From assembly GCF_037102585.1 (NCBI RefSeq), contig NW_027043822.1, forward strand, positions 769,001-833,000: DNA of 64,000 nt, in the 5' to 3' direction. The notes beneath the pieces were generated by a model that worked only from the letters and a program-made list of their open reading frames with translations, did not search any database and had not been told where the DNA came from. A program made the translations under genes and the position numbers. Source of the stretch: Saccharomycopsis crataegensis (lineage: Eukaryota > Ascomycota > Saccharomycetes > Ascoideales > Saccharomycopsidaceae). Of the stretch, positions 42,531 through 53,577 are shown piece after piece; positions within the stretch are counted from its first letter, which is position 1; every line of letters starts with the position of its first letter.

Positions 42531-43721
42531 TTTTGGGAATTCAAGTGTATTTACTATTCTATCCTATCACTATATCATTTTATTCAGAAATTGCCATCTT
42601 TTTATTAGAAAAAAAAAAACGGGGGGAATTGGTGGTGTTTAAGTAGTGATGTGACGCAACCGTTGAAAGATATTAATAATATCTCCAGCTACAATATCTA
42701 CAAACACTCATCCCATCCCATCCCATCCCATCTGATGATGATGATGACCGCATTGGCAAACAAAACGGAACGGATAACTTGACGTACGTACCCCACACCG
42801 CGTGTCTCAGTGGCCACCACCGATCAGATGGGGGAAGAAAAGGAAGGAAGGAAGGACTCTCTCTCTCACTCTCTCTCTCACTCTCTCTCTCACTCTCTCT
42901 CTCACTCTCTCTCTCACTCTCTCTCTCACACACTCTTTGGCAGCAAGCACAGACGAGTGGACACTTTCTTTCCCTTCGGCCATCCATCATTACTTACCCA
43001 AACAGCCCCTCCTCCTCCTCCTTCTCCTCCTCCTCCTCCTCACTATATTATTATTTTCTGGGCACACGTTAGATAGCCATAGCCGTCAGAATTAGTATGT
43101 GTCACAATAATATATATATATATATATATATAGATGTTGTGTTTTATTGTGTTGTGAGCAATAGTATAACATAACACCATCGCAGATATCCATCCATCCA
43201 TCCATCCATCCAGCATACATAAGCGACGTCTGACAATTGTAACAACAGCTGGTCGATCAGCCAATCTGTGTATATATATCCCCAACTCTGCAACTTTCTG
43301 CTTACCCCACAATACATCCACATCCAACGATTATCTTAGCAATCGCCGTTAATAATTGTTTCCAACGAACGAGGGGTTTGTTTTTCTGAACAATTTTGTT
43401 TCTTTCTCCAAATATTATCATTACGCTACGCTCTTCTACAATCCTTTCTCCCCTCCCTCCATCCATCCAACCATCTATCTGACTTTGAAAAATACATCAC
43501 ATTTCTCAAATTAAAACACAACGCAGCAAAATGAAATATAGAAAGAATAAAAAGAGAAAACTTCGAAGCAATGAACGTTAGAACGTACACTTTAAACAAA
43601 AACAAAAACAAAAACAAAAAAAAAAAAAAAAAGAGAGAGAACTATCGTCGTTTTGAAAAAAAAAAAAAAAAAAAAAATCATTATCATCAAGGAATTTTAA
43701 CAACCAACAACCTCCAACAAA
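42531..43721. other. intergenic between the two tandem transporters
   Basis: Contains a 12-bp CT minisatellite (42856-42930), CTC repeats (about 43009-43040), (TA)n near 43110-43131, CATC repeats near 43191-43211 and A-runs near 43617-43675. It is the promoter of copy A plus the 3' flank of copy B. No gene was seen. Confidence 0.55.
42856..42930. repeat. 12-bp CT-rich minisatellite
   Basis: About six tandem copies of a 12-bp unit with an A every 12 bases in an otherwise perfect CT dinucleotide run (ACTCTCTCTCTC). All three plus frames read as Ser/Leu repeats, so the frames there are not genes. Confidence 0.9.
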
Positions 43722-44357
43722 TCAAGTGGTGAATCTGTAATGTGGTTCACAATCGTATTTCTTAGCCAAAGCAATGGTTCTGGAGCCAATACGTTTCCCT
43801 TCGGTGGCCAAATCTTCCTCATTGGCAGCATCCAATTTGTCGTTTCTGCTCTTAAGGTAGAACTTCAACACAATGGTGCCAATGATTGCCAAAGCAGTGA
43901 ATGCAAGATTACAAGCCCAGGCTTCGGTGTACTTTGGACTGGACGAGGCAGGATAGAAATAGGTGGCGTATGTCGAAGAAATGTTGGCAAAGGCATTGAC
44001 AAAGGCAAACGAAATCGAACGCTTAGCTGGAGGAGTAGACAAGGTGGTGGAAATCCAGGAAAACACAATGGTGAATGGTGAGTAAATCCCAAGCATCAAG
44101 AACATGGAAAAGTAACGGGCGGCGATATTCATGGTGGAAATGGCAATGATAAATCCCACAAGTGGAAGAATAAGCCCACAAGCAATATGCCAACCTCTTT
44201 CATTCTTTTTATCAGAATGGAAACATAAAGAGACCGACAAGATTGCGGCAACCACCCATGGTGGAACCACCATAAACAAAGTCTTTTGTCTGTCGTAACC
44301 TAAAGTTCTAAAAGAAAAGAAAAAATGTTAGTCGTCAAAAATATCTCTCTGGGGAGG

Positions 44358-44388
<31 letters not shown>

Positions 44389-45607
44389 CACTATTACTTA
44401 CCCAATAATTGTTGGGAAGAAGGCATTACAAGTAGCAGCAGTCATGATACCAAGTTGGATAATCCAGAGCAAATACAAAGCAGGGTCGGTGAAAGCAGCT
44501 TTAACACCTTCTTTGATAGACTGGTTTTCAAAATCATCGTTTTGACTAGAGAATTCGATCAATCTCAATCTTGCAAGGGCTTTTTCTTTGTCATCAAGGA
44601 ACTTGGTGTTGTGAGGATAATCTGGCAAAATGAACATACAGATTATAGCGATAGGCACGGTTGCAGACCCTTCAATGATGAAAAGCCATCTCCAGGCAGC
44701 AATTCCGCGGTTGTCGTGTTGAAATCTGTCAAGAATGGCTTGACCGAGCAAACTACCAAACGCATTAGACATCAATGAGGCACAGTAGAAAATAGACAAT
44801 CTGGTGGCCAATTCTTTTTTAGTGTACCAAGCGGAAAGATAGAAAAGACAACCCCCAAAGAATGGTGATTCCACAACCCCCAAAATGAATCTGATGGCCA
44901 CCCAACCACCAAAGCTTTGCACTGCACCACAACTGGCACTAACAATAGCCCAAGAGACCATAATAGATGGCAAAAACACCGAAGGTCTAACTTTACTGAT
45001 GATCAAGTTGGTACCAAATTGAGTCAAGACATAACCGACGTAAAAAATACCAATGATGGTGTTGTATTGGGTACCTTTCAATCCAGTATCTTCTTCAAGC
45101 TTATCCAAACGGGCGGTGGCAATATTAGTACGGTCCCTATAAATAAATAATGTTAGTATGATGATGCTAGAGAACAAGGGTTGGGTGTGGTTATACTAGT
45201 GTGTGAACCCACTGTTTGTGCTTGCTGTCTGTTATAATAATACATTGCAGGAAGATAGATACCTTCAATGTAATGTAATGTATATATATATCTTTGGGCC
45301 CAATGGAGGGAGGGAGGCCTTACTGTGGAAATAAAAGCCATACGTACAAGAAATTCAAAATGAAAATGATGATAAGTGGGGCAATCAAACGGAGGTCCAT
45401 TTTCCAAAGAAGTTTTTTTTCCATTGCCTCACGACCTTCACCAACGATTTTCTTGAGTCGGAGAATTTCTTCTCCGTCAGCAATATCGTCGTTAAGTAGA
45501 GCATCAGCAACATCGATCTCGGTTTCTCTGAGGTTGTTTTTTTCAAAGGAGTCGGCATCTTCAATATGAGACGCTTGCTCCTTGATATCTTTAGCTTCAA
45601 GGGACAT
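43722..45607 (-). CDS. MFS anion:cation symporter (Dal5/Tna1-like), copy B, three exons
   Basis: complement(join(43722..44307, 44402..45136, 45348..45607)), 526 residues. Intron 1 (211 nt) has GTACGT with ATACTAAC and TATAG. Intron 2 (94 nt) has GTAAGT with GACTAAC and TTTTAG. Junctions give FILNFL|DRTNIATARL and FFPTIIG|TLGYDRQK. It is a tandem paralogue of copy A, with the same family signatures (FILGVVESPFFGG, GIAAWRWLFIIEG, LPDYPHNTKFLDDKEK) and equal-length third exons (586 nt). Intron 2 is at the same position and phase in both copies. Intron 1 is about 7 codons upstream of its counterpart and in a different phase. Substrate unknown. Confidence 0.9.
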
Positions 45608-48600
45608 GTTTCTGTGATGAGTAATTTTTTATGTTGGTATGATTTTGTGATGAGAAGTTATTTGACAAACAGAATTATTTGAAATCGCGGAAAACAATGG
45701 CTATATATATATATATATATATCTGAAAAAAGAAAAAAAAAAAATTAATGAGGCTCAAAGACTCTGGGGAAATTAGTCCCTATTTGTGTGGGGGAAGTAT
45801 GTACTCCAGTTCCTTTTGCATGACGATACATGGCATCTACTTAGTTGACAAGAGCAGAACCAGAAACAGAACCAGAAACAGAAACAGAAAAAAATGACTG
45901 TGTGAGGCATCGGCAATGGATGTTTGGGAGAAATCACAGATAGCTGGAACTTTTTAGACAAACATTATTTGATGTGGTTGAAGTTGACTGAGACATTGAT
46001 AACAAACATAACTAGCTGTCCAGCCTTGCACAATGCTTGTTTTCTTCCCTCACTAATTAGCAACGATTGGAGGGTGAAGTCTGCACAGCTATTGTCGTCT
46101 GGGTGCTTTTTTTTTTTTTTCTGCTGTCGGCTGACGGAGTTTTTAGTCTATCGATTAATAGTAGGCTCTGCGGCTATTTATATTGCGTGTATCGTCGACT
46201 AAGGTTTAGGATACGAGGGAAACCGAAACGCACTGACCTGTTGTTGTTTTTGTTATGTTTTTGTTCTCCTTGGATTGAATATGCGGAGAAACAAAAGGTT
46301 AATTTGCTAGCAGCTAATTAAAACGCATGAAACCTATGGGACCATCAACAATAAGCTCGCTCTAGGAGAAACGGAAGAGAGACAGAGAGACAGAGAGAGA
46401 GAGAGAGAACCAAAAAAAAAAAAAAAAAGAAAAAAAAAAAAAAAATTAAGCTCTCTTCACTACAAAAACACAACATGGTATGTCGTTGTTATTATAAACC
46501 TTTATTTCATCACTACACACAAACTTGATATCAACGAATACAGTGGGTCTCTTCTCAAACACCGAAAGAACGAAGATAAAAAAAAAAAAAAATTATTTCA
46601 ACGACCCCTTGGCGCCTGCTTGCCTGCCTCCACTTTTTCTCTCGGAGTGGCAGAAGGTGGCCGGATCGAGATCGCCACCAAGAGAGAGAGAGATGATCAT
46701 GATCATGATCATGATGATGATGATAAATTATTGAAACCCCAACGCAAATAGCTGACTGTGAGTGGCCTAAGCTCCCCCTCCTCTCCTTGATCCCTCCTCT
46801 CCTTGATATTACTGCAATCTCCACTTTTTGTGATAGTGTGTCTTCTTCTCGAAATTGGGTGTTGTTTTCTTTCACCGGTTGGGTTGGAGGCAGGCAGTGT
46901 GGAGAAGCATTCCGGGGTACAGGGTTAGCGTTGCTTCGATGCTGCACAATTATCGTTTCATTCATTCATTCATTTATTCATCACCGTCGGTCATTCGCTC
47001 GCTCGCTCGCCCTTTTTTTTTCTATTCTTTTACATTGTTATTATTATTATTCGCGCGAACTTTATTGTTAATGTTCCTGGTAAATGCATGCCGTAGTATA
47101 TCTAGATGAAATCTTGTTTCCTTTGCATTATGGTGGGTTCCTTTCATCGCATTACAAAAAGATGTGGGTTCTCGGGAATTGCCTGGGATCACAACAATCA
47201 CTCGAGGTACCTACCCCCTATACTATATACTAGCCTAGTCACGCATGGACTGGCTTCTTAATTGATACTCTTTACAAGTGAAAAGACAGCACATAAAAAC
47301 AAGAAGAAATGAAATGAAATGAAAAATAATAAAGAAAAAGGAAATAGGTACTCACCAAATGGTTTTCTAAAGCCATCGTTTGTCAATTTTATACAAATCA
47401 CAACTAGTTTGAAAATTTTCTTGACGTGGTGGTTGAAAGACATCGACCATTAGATATATTGTTTTTATCAACCGGTTAAGTAGATAGTAACTAAAAAGAT
47501 GCCATCCATGGACTGGCTCGTACTGGGAATTTATTAGATACATCGTGGAAATTGAGTCATGTTGGTTAAACTGTGTTGGTGAGGATTTCTTATTAATCCA
47601 GGCAAGTTCCAGAACCACCGTCAATGGAGATAGATATTCACACGAGTAACTGAAAAAAAAACGAGAGCCAAGATACACCATAAATCAACCTGAATGGAAA
47701 TTATGATTACGAAGCAACGAATAATAAGTGGTAATTGTGAATTCTAGGCTTTAAAATGGTGTAATTTTCAATGTTCGGAGATGCTCTGTTGTGTGCTCTG
47801 TTGTGTTTGTGTCCTTTTAAAAATAATGAAATATTAGCTGGTCTCTTCATGGTCGATTGATGAAATACTTTAGTTGCCATACTTGCTGAGTTATATTCAC
47901 TTATATTATTATATTGTGCCCATAATGCTTACTTATACTTCAAGTTTCAAATTTGAATAAATACAACCAAAGGATAGCAATCTTTTAGTTGAATCGAAAA
48001 GATGGATAATTTGCAGGAGCCCAACCATTCGAGATACAAAAATCTGATAATTGCTTTATTGCGTGATATGATAACCACCTCCAAAGTGATATATATACAT
48101 ATATATATATATTACGTCAATTATTGGATTGGAAGATATCAAATACAAACATGGTGGGTGGGGTTCACCCAAAAATATCAGTGTACAGTGCCCCCCTCGA
48201 TATGAATTTATTACGATATTCAGCAATGGATATTCGGCAATGGGAACTTTTCCTCCCTCCCACTTTGGGGGCAGGGCAGGCGCCAAAGTTGGACAGATTT
48301 TAAACCACCTTCACCTGGCCCCCAATATCAATGAGTTTTGGGGATTCTTACGTTACCAATTGGATATGTCATAATATCGTATCCTATTACACAAATCTAG
48401 GTTTGCACTATACTCTGGAATGATACATTCACATTTTAATTGTTGAGCAAACGGTACGGTAGGGAGGGGAGGGGTACTATTTAGCAAAATATTTTTTTTT
48501 TAAAATCATACGGTAAGAAATCATCGCCACGAACGCAATAAGAGCCATGATATGATTTGATTTATAAATAGAATACATAGGATTAAAGTATCACCTAACA

Positions 48601-48946
48601 ATTTCGCCAGATAAATTACTACTCTACTTCTAATATGTAAAGAGTAGCGTAATTTCAATTTTCATCCCATGATAATTGAGCTGTGCTCTCCCAATGGAGC
48701 AGTAACGGTCATGAATTTGCATTGAAGATACAAAAGGGCATGGCACTTTCTTGAGAGCTCTTATTTTTGTTAACAATCCACCGGCTCAGAAAAGTACACC
48801 ATAGATGAAAAACTTTTTGAAAATCTTTGATTTGCCAAATGACCCAGCTTCAGATGACTTGAGGGATAGATATATGCAAATCATGGTACGACCAGTTGAC
48901 GACGCCATATCAATGATAATTATGAAATAGCAATTCATCTTTTGTA
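45608..48946. other. 3.3 kb non-coding region
   Basis: Lies upstream of copy B and beyond the 3' end of DSC3. It contains (TA)n at 45703-45722, a repeated ACCAGAAACAG element near 45858-45885, GA/CA runs at 46376-46408, a TGATCA repeat at 46694-46716, CATT and GCTC short tandem repeats near 46961-47010, and many homopolymers. The ORFs here (up to about 136 codons) are low-complexity or lack any protein-like pattern. I see no supported gene. Confidence 0.5.
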
Positions 48947-49996
48947 TCAACTCCATTGTTTGACGATTGCAAAACTGAAATTAATAAGAACCCCAGCAAC
49001 CATTGCCATTCTTGTTCGTTTATTAAAAATCCTAAACTCTTCTTTCAAAAGTAATAACGATAAGATTCCAAAAATCGCTCCTATTAGAACCCCGACTAGC
49101 AAATCCCGATTATTGGTATCCCCTTGCTCTGCAAGCCCTAATCCAAATAACCCTCTTGAATTGACAGTTGTTAATCCCGAAGGGTCGTTGGCGGAACTTT
49201 CAATCCACCGCTCTTCTAATTGCCTGATATCTGTTTCTCCCATTTGTTGTTGTAGGTGCGCCACGCTAGTCCCAGTTGTTCCGTCAATATTTTCATTTGT
49301 TCCTTGTTCTTCTTGTTCTTGTTCTACTTTATCTTCCTCCTCCTCCTCCTCCTCCTCATCATCATTCTCATCGTCGTCAAACTCATCGTCTAAATCGTTG
49401 GCAATATTCAGATTTAAAGTTGATCCGTATATCGATTGAAATTGTTGTCTCAATTCCGCCACTTCGGTCTCGGAAAAACCAGCGTTCAATAATCTATCAA
49501 ATCCGATTGGTGCAGGGGTGGTTGAGGGAAGTTGATGTTTGCTATCCAATTGATCCTCTTGCTGTAATTCTTCAGGTGATAATGCGTCACCTATAAGACA
49601 ATGAATAAATATTTTGTGTACTTTTATTCTAGGATCCTTAACAGTAGGAGGTAAATTCTCTTTGCCTTTTGATTTACTCAATAATGTTGTGCTCTCTTCT
49701 TCATCATCATCATCATCATCATCACTTTCTTCTAACCCTACCAACCGCGTGAATTTTGATAATGATTCTTGAAAATTTGTCGAGTCGGTAATTGGTCTCC
49801 CATTATAGATGAACTTGAGTCGCTTATTGAATGTCTTCTTGTGTAATTGTGGATCGTGGTCCCTTACCAATTTCCTTAGAAACCCGTTGTTGATCTTGAG
49901 TAAATCATCGTTGCTGTCAACAGGAATGATCAAATCAGAAAAATTCTTCTCTGAAAATCGGATATGCAACTCGGTATTTATTATCTTGTTAGCCAT
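48947..49996 (-). CDS. DSC3: Dsc E3 ligase complex subunit 3 (ubiquitin-like, membrane-anchored)
   Basis: A 349-residue protein. The N-terminal ~95 residues resemble a ubiquitin-like domain (LHIRFSEKNFSDLIIPVDSN, then KRLKFIYNGRPITDS). A second conserved block follows (KVHKIFIHCLIGD, GFDRLLNAGFSETEVAELRQ), then a long acidic Asp/Glu stretch. Two C-terminal hydrophobic segments (LLVGVLIGAIFGILSLLLL and MAMVAGVLINFSFAIV) end the protein. This is the DUF2407/Dsc3 layout. Dsc3 belongs to the Golgi/endosomal Dsc (Tul1) ubiquitin ligase that removes orphan membrane proteins. The Asp run (about residues 92-98) comes from a GAT/GAC repeat. Confidence 0.9.
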   Translation of the reverse strand: MANKIINTELHIRFSEKNFSDLIIPVDSNDDLLKINNGFLRKLVRDHDPQLHKKTFNKRLKFIYNGRPITDSTNFQESLSKFTRLVGLEESDDDDDDDEEESTTLLSKSKGKENLPPTVKDPRIKVHKIFIHCLIGDALSPEELQQEDQLDSKHQLPSTTPAPIGFDRLLNAGFSETEVAELRQQFQSIYGSTLNLNIANDLDDEFDDDENDDEEEEEEEEDKVEQEQEEQGTNENIDGTTGTSVAHLQQQMGETDIRQLEERWIESSANDPSGLTTVNSRGLFGLGLAEQGDTNNRDLLVGVLIGAIFGILSLLLLKEEFRIFNKRTRMAMVAGVLINFSFAIVKQWS

Positions 49997-50452
49997 TGGT
50001 GTCTTTTCTGTATCTCTTATATATATCTGTGTTTTTATATATTAATTTATGTTTGTGATGGTGTTGCTGGTTCTCCATAGTAGCATGGCATGGCACATTA
50101 TTAGTACTATTGTTGTTTATTATTTTTTTTTTATCTGATGGTTTTTGTCATTTTTTCTGGGATTTCACGCATTTCTTGGCACACGTGATGGAGATTTGCA
50201 AAAAAAAAAAAAATCCGATGCCATTTGCCATAGAATGATTTTCTGTTCCTTTTTCTCCAAAAAATCACTTTTTTTTTTTTTTTTCATATTTATATTTTCT
50301 GTATTGGAACCAAATATAACCAAGGGTCAATTGGTATGGATGGTACAACAGTAGCACTCATATTCATCAATAGATAACACAAAAAAAAAACAAAAAAAAA
50401 AAGAAAAAAAAACGGTCCGTGATAGGAAAGAAAAATACCCACCATAGAAATT
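49997..50452. promoter_or_regulatory. divergent promoter region DSC3 / 50453 gene
   Basis: 456 bp with T-runs, A-runs and a CACACGTGATGG element near 50180 (CACGTG core). Confidence 0.4.
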
Positions 50453-51322
50453 ATGAGGTCATTGTTAATCTTAGACAAAATGTTGTTTGTTGTGTTCATC
50501 TGTGCAGCACAGGCCATGAACAATAGAAATAAGGACTGGTTCCTTTTAGATAAACAAGACAACATTCCTGAATTCTCAGAATACACAAATGGCGATACTG
50601 TTCCCGTTACTTGCATCCAGCGACGAATCGATGGTGGCATTCATAAGATCGATGCTCGAAAAAATATCATCTTCAAAGGTTTCCCCAAATGTAAAGAGAC
50701 CAACGATTTTTTGAGATTCAGCTACAAGACCAACCAAGATTTCACATGCACCATCCATCTTGCTGATGAGCTTTTCCACTTATTTCAGCTTTACATCCAT
50801 GAAGACGCTCCCTTTTCATGCCGTTTGCCAATTATCAAAGAAAAGAAGACCGCAGATAAACACGGTCTTTCGGTTCCCTTGACATTCAACTTCCGGGGAA
50901 GAAGTTCAGAAAATTATATAGATATCGACAACAATATGAACGTTATCGTCCAAGCTCCTTCTGGCTATAATTCTATCGTGTCCGCAGTTGGATGGAGCTC
51001 GGGCACAAACTTGACCAGGGTTATTGTCGGTGACTATCTCCCGCTACATTTTTCGGTCAGATGGCTTCACAATGCTGAGCCAAAATATTCTAATAACATT
51101 GAAACTCCATTCACTGATGGATTTTACGCATTGCCAAATTCCGTGTCTTATAATTTTGGCAAACAATTGACACTAGTAGGGTTGGTCATTGGTATACTAT
51201 CCAGTATCATTACTTATTATATATCTTACAACTTCTTGTTGAAAAAAACCAAAAAATTCGGATTTCCGGTGCCTAACAAATTCGAAGATGGTGGCGAAAA
51301 TGGATTAGTGAAAAAAGATTAA
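50453..51322 (+). CDS. putative type I membrane protein of the secretory pathway
   Basis: 289 residues. A hydrophobic N-terminal segment (about 8-22) suggests a signal peptide. A ~220-residue lumenal part with cysteines at about 54, 77, 101 and 124 and sequon NLT near 188 follows. One membrane span (about 240-262, LTLVGLVIGILSSIITYYIS) and a short basic cytosolic tail complete it. I do not recognise the family with confidence. The layout is typical of ER or Golgi membrane proteins. It is divergent from DSC3 and convergent with UTP6, whose stop lies 33 bp from this stop. Confidence 0.7.
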   Translation: MRSLLILDKMLFVVFICAAQAMNNRNKDWFLLDKQDNIPEFSEYTNGDTVPVTCIQRRIDGGIHKIDARKNIIFKGFPKCKETNDFLRFSYKTNQDFTCTIHLADELFHLFQLYIHEDAPFSCRLPIIKEKKTADKHGLSVPLTFNFRGRSSENYIDIDNNMNVIVQAPSGYNSIVSAVGWSSGTNLTRVIVGDYLPLHFSVRWLHNAEPKYSNNIETPFTDGFYALPNSVSYNFGKQLTLVGLVIGILSSIITYYISYNFLLKKTKKFGFPVPNKFEDGGENGLVKKD

Positions 51323-51354
51323 AAAAGCTCATTTTGTATATATATTATGAAAAA

Positions 51355-52659
51355 TTAGTTTGAAATCTTCTTGATAATAACTTGTAAAGTAGCCACAGTT
51401 TTTTCCGTGGCAGAATTAAGATGCTCATTATCAACGTTATTAATAAATTGATCATTCAAGTATTCGACAAACAAACCAGTCAACTTGGAATCGTCCATTT
51501 TAGATTTGTACGCCATGAACTTGTTCACCGATAACTTCAAATCATCAACAAAATTCTGCGATTCAATGGTATCGTATCTGATTGGCAAAGCAATATCCAA
51601 CAATTTGGCCTTAGTGTCGTGTGGTATAAGTTGAAGCACATGGTTGATAACATGTCCACTCAAGTTGGATCTATTCAAATTCTTGAATTTATCAAAAATC
51701 ACCAAGAATTCACCAGCGTACCCCAAAACCAATTCTTCTTTGGTTTGTTTTAAAAACTTGGATTCAGAATTCATGATCTTCGCCTTATGTTTGAGCAAAG
51801 TCTTGAATGCCACATCGAAAATCGTCAAGGCAATGTCACCACGCAAAGCAGGGTTTTGTTCTGGGTTTCCCAACATGTTCATGTCGGCTTCTGGCAATTG
51901 TTTGAGTTCTTGCTTAACATCATCATCGATGTTATTTGGTAATTTCAAAACATTATCGTCGTCTTCATCTTCCTCTTGATTTTCAAATATGGATTTCTTG
52001 ACTTCTGTGCCCTCGTTTTCTTGTTGTTGTTTTTCAGTCAACAAACCAAGAATTCTTCTTCTTTCCAAAAGTTTAGTAATATATAACAACTCAAACTCGG
52101 TGTAAGCCAACCATAAGTCCAATGATTCGGCATTGAATCTCAAAGCTTTTTGGAAAAGGACTCTTGAAGCCTTGACGTTGAAATTCTCTTCAAACTCGTA
52201 ATTGGCAGCGCTGATCCAGAAGCGAATATTTGTTGGATGTATCTGTAGAACCTTGGTATAGATATTGTAAACAGTTTTCACTGAACCGTTCTTCTTGGCA
52301 TACAAAAGATAATTATTCCATAAACTGATTTCATTTGGATAACGATCAACCGCCCTCTCGTAAATGAAAAAGATTCTCTTGACCCCAGCATAATCACTCA
52401 ATGATCTTCTGGTATCACAGGCACCAACTTTTTTGTATCTGTTAAATCTTTTACCTCTGAGTTTTTCTAAATTCTTTTCGAATTCAAGATATCTGATAAA
52501 ATCCTTTGGTTTACAACCACGGGCCTGAATACGATGCTCGAAATCAGTTCTTCTTCTCATGATCATTGTGATTTCATTTTTCTCGAATAAACCTTTATTC
52601 TGCAAATCTTGCAACTCCGGCACAGATTGTTCAAGAAAATATCTAACTTTCTCTGACAT
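51355..52659 (-). CDS. UTP6: U3 snoRNP / SSU processome protein Utp6
   Basis: A 434-residue protein, close to yeast Utp6 (440). The N-terminus MSEKVRYFLEQSVPELQDL and RRRTDFEHRIQARG are diagnostic. HAT repeats follow (IFFIYERAVDRYPNEISLW; TVYNIYTKVLQIHPTNIRFW; ASRVLFQKALRFNAESLDLW). An acidic insert (NQEEDEDDDN) sits mid-protein. Utp6 is part of the UTP-B module that assembles on the 5' ETS of pre-rRNA with U3 snoRNA. The snoRNA cluster about 1.4 kb away on the same strand is a separate transcription unit. Confidence 0.94.
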   Translation of the reverse strand: MSEKVRYFLEQSVPELQDLQNKGLFEKNEITMIMRRRTDFEHRIQARGCKPKDFIRYLEFEKNLEKLRGKRFNRYKKVGACDTRRSLSDYAGVKRIFFIYERAVDRYPNEISLWNNYLLYAKKNGSVKTVYNIYTKVLQIHPTNIRFWISAANYEFEENFNVKASRVLFQKALRFNAESLDLWLAYTEFELLYITKLLERRRILGLLTEKQQQENEGTEVKKSIFENQEEDEDDDNVLKLPNNIDDDVKQELKQLPEADMNMLGNPEQNPALRGDIALTIFDVAFKTLLKHKAKIMNSESKFLKQTKEELVLGYAGEFLVIFDKFKNLNRSNLSGHVINHVLQLIPHDTKAKLLDIALPIRYDTIESQNFVDDLKLSVNKFMAYKSKMDDSKLTGLFVEYLNDQFINNVDNEHLNSATEKTVATLQVIIKKISN

Positions 52660-52733
52660 ATCTTCTCAACTATTATATGGTTTTCTTTTTATTTATCTAT
52701 TTTGTTAGGGAAGATGAATTAATTTACACACAC

Positions 52734-52765
<32 letters not shown>

Positions 52766-53033
52766 TTATAATTTTTTTTTTCTTTTATTGCAGGGTGTGA
52801 AACCCCCTCGTCTCATTTCTCTTCCTCCGTGATATGTGCATATATATACAGATCAGCGCATAAACAATTTGTAGTATAGATAGCAACATTGGGCTTTTAT
52901 CCCCTCCCTCTCAAAAAAAGAAGAATTGTCAGGAGATCTAGAAAGTGTGTGATCTGATCGTATCTATTAATTACTTTGACCATATCATCGATCAAATCTA
53001 TGTGTCTTTCAAATCCACAATAACCAAACAAAC
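52660..53033. promoter_or_regulatory. divergent promoter region UTP6 / 53034 ORF
   Basis: 374 bp containing an A-run (52734-52760) and T-runs. No named site. Confidence 0.4.
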
Positions 53034-53387
53034 ATGGTCTCGATTTTTATGATTCACCCGAACTTGCAGCTCACCGAATGTGATACTTCAAGTGCCAACA
53101 TGATCCACCGTTATCAGGACCAGTTACTCGACAGTATTAATGAAACCAATCATACGGAGATCGATGCTGAAGTACAATACTTGAGCTCGTATTCGAGGAT
53201 CTTGGACATTATGGAAAAATATTTTTCTAAGCTGGTACTCACCCCTCAAGATGAATGTGAAGGATTAGATCTAATCGCTGGAGAAATGAAGGTATTCAAA
53301 GGTGCAGAATTGAAGTTACAACGGTTGAAATTAGAAGTAGTGCCTCGTCAATCATCATCTTTGAACACAATTACAGAAGAAGAATAG
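53034..53387 (+). CDS. small ORF, hypothetical protein
   Basis: 117 residues, charged and helix-prone (for example QYLSSYSRILDIMEKYFSKL), no signal peptide or membrane span. The composition looks protein-like rather than random. I do not recognise a family. The stop is followed within 40 bp by a long (CTT)n tract, so its 3' UTR would contain the repeat. Could be a small adaptor or complex subunit; evidence is only ORF quality and ATG start. Confidence 0.5.
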   Translation: MVSIFMIHPNLQLTECDTSSANMIHRYQDQLLDSINETNHTEIDAEVQYLSSYSRILDIMEKYFSKLVLTPQDECEGLDLIAGEMKVFKGAELKLQRLKLEVVPRQSSSLNTITEEE

Positions 53388-53427
53388 GTTTTTTCCAGTC
53401 TATTTTTTGTTTTTGTTTTTGTTGTTG

Positions 53428-53546
53428 TTCTTCTTCTTCTTCTTCTTCTTCTTCTTCTTCTTCTTCTTCTTCTTCTTCTTCTTCTTCTTCTTCTTCTTCT
53501 TCTTCTTCTTCTTCTTCTTCTTCTTCTTCTTCTTCTTCTTCTTCTT

Positions 53547-53576
<30 letters not shown>
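53428..53576. repeat. (CTT)n / (GAA)n microsatellite, about 50 units
   Basis: About 149 bp of uninterrupted CTT triplets, followed closely by a poly-A run (53583-53597). Poly-Phe and poly-Lys frames here are artefacts. Pure GAA/TTC runs of this size can form triplex DNA and are length-unstable. Confidence 0.95.

Positions 53577-53577
<1 letters not shown>

Noticed and set aside
42673-43095. Overlapping ~90-105 codon frames rich in Ser/Leu/Glu
   Set aside because: Produced by the 12-bp CT minisatellite in all frames.
46525-47109. Cluster of 70-136 codon frames on both strands
   Set aside because: Mutually overlapping, built from short tandem repeats (GATCAT, CATT, GCTC); no domain or conserved block.
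47367-47681. 104-codon minus-strand frame with ATG
   Set aside because: Not obviously low complexity, but no recognisable motif and an isolated position; too weak to annotate.
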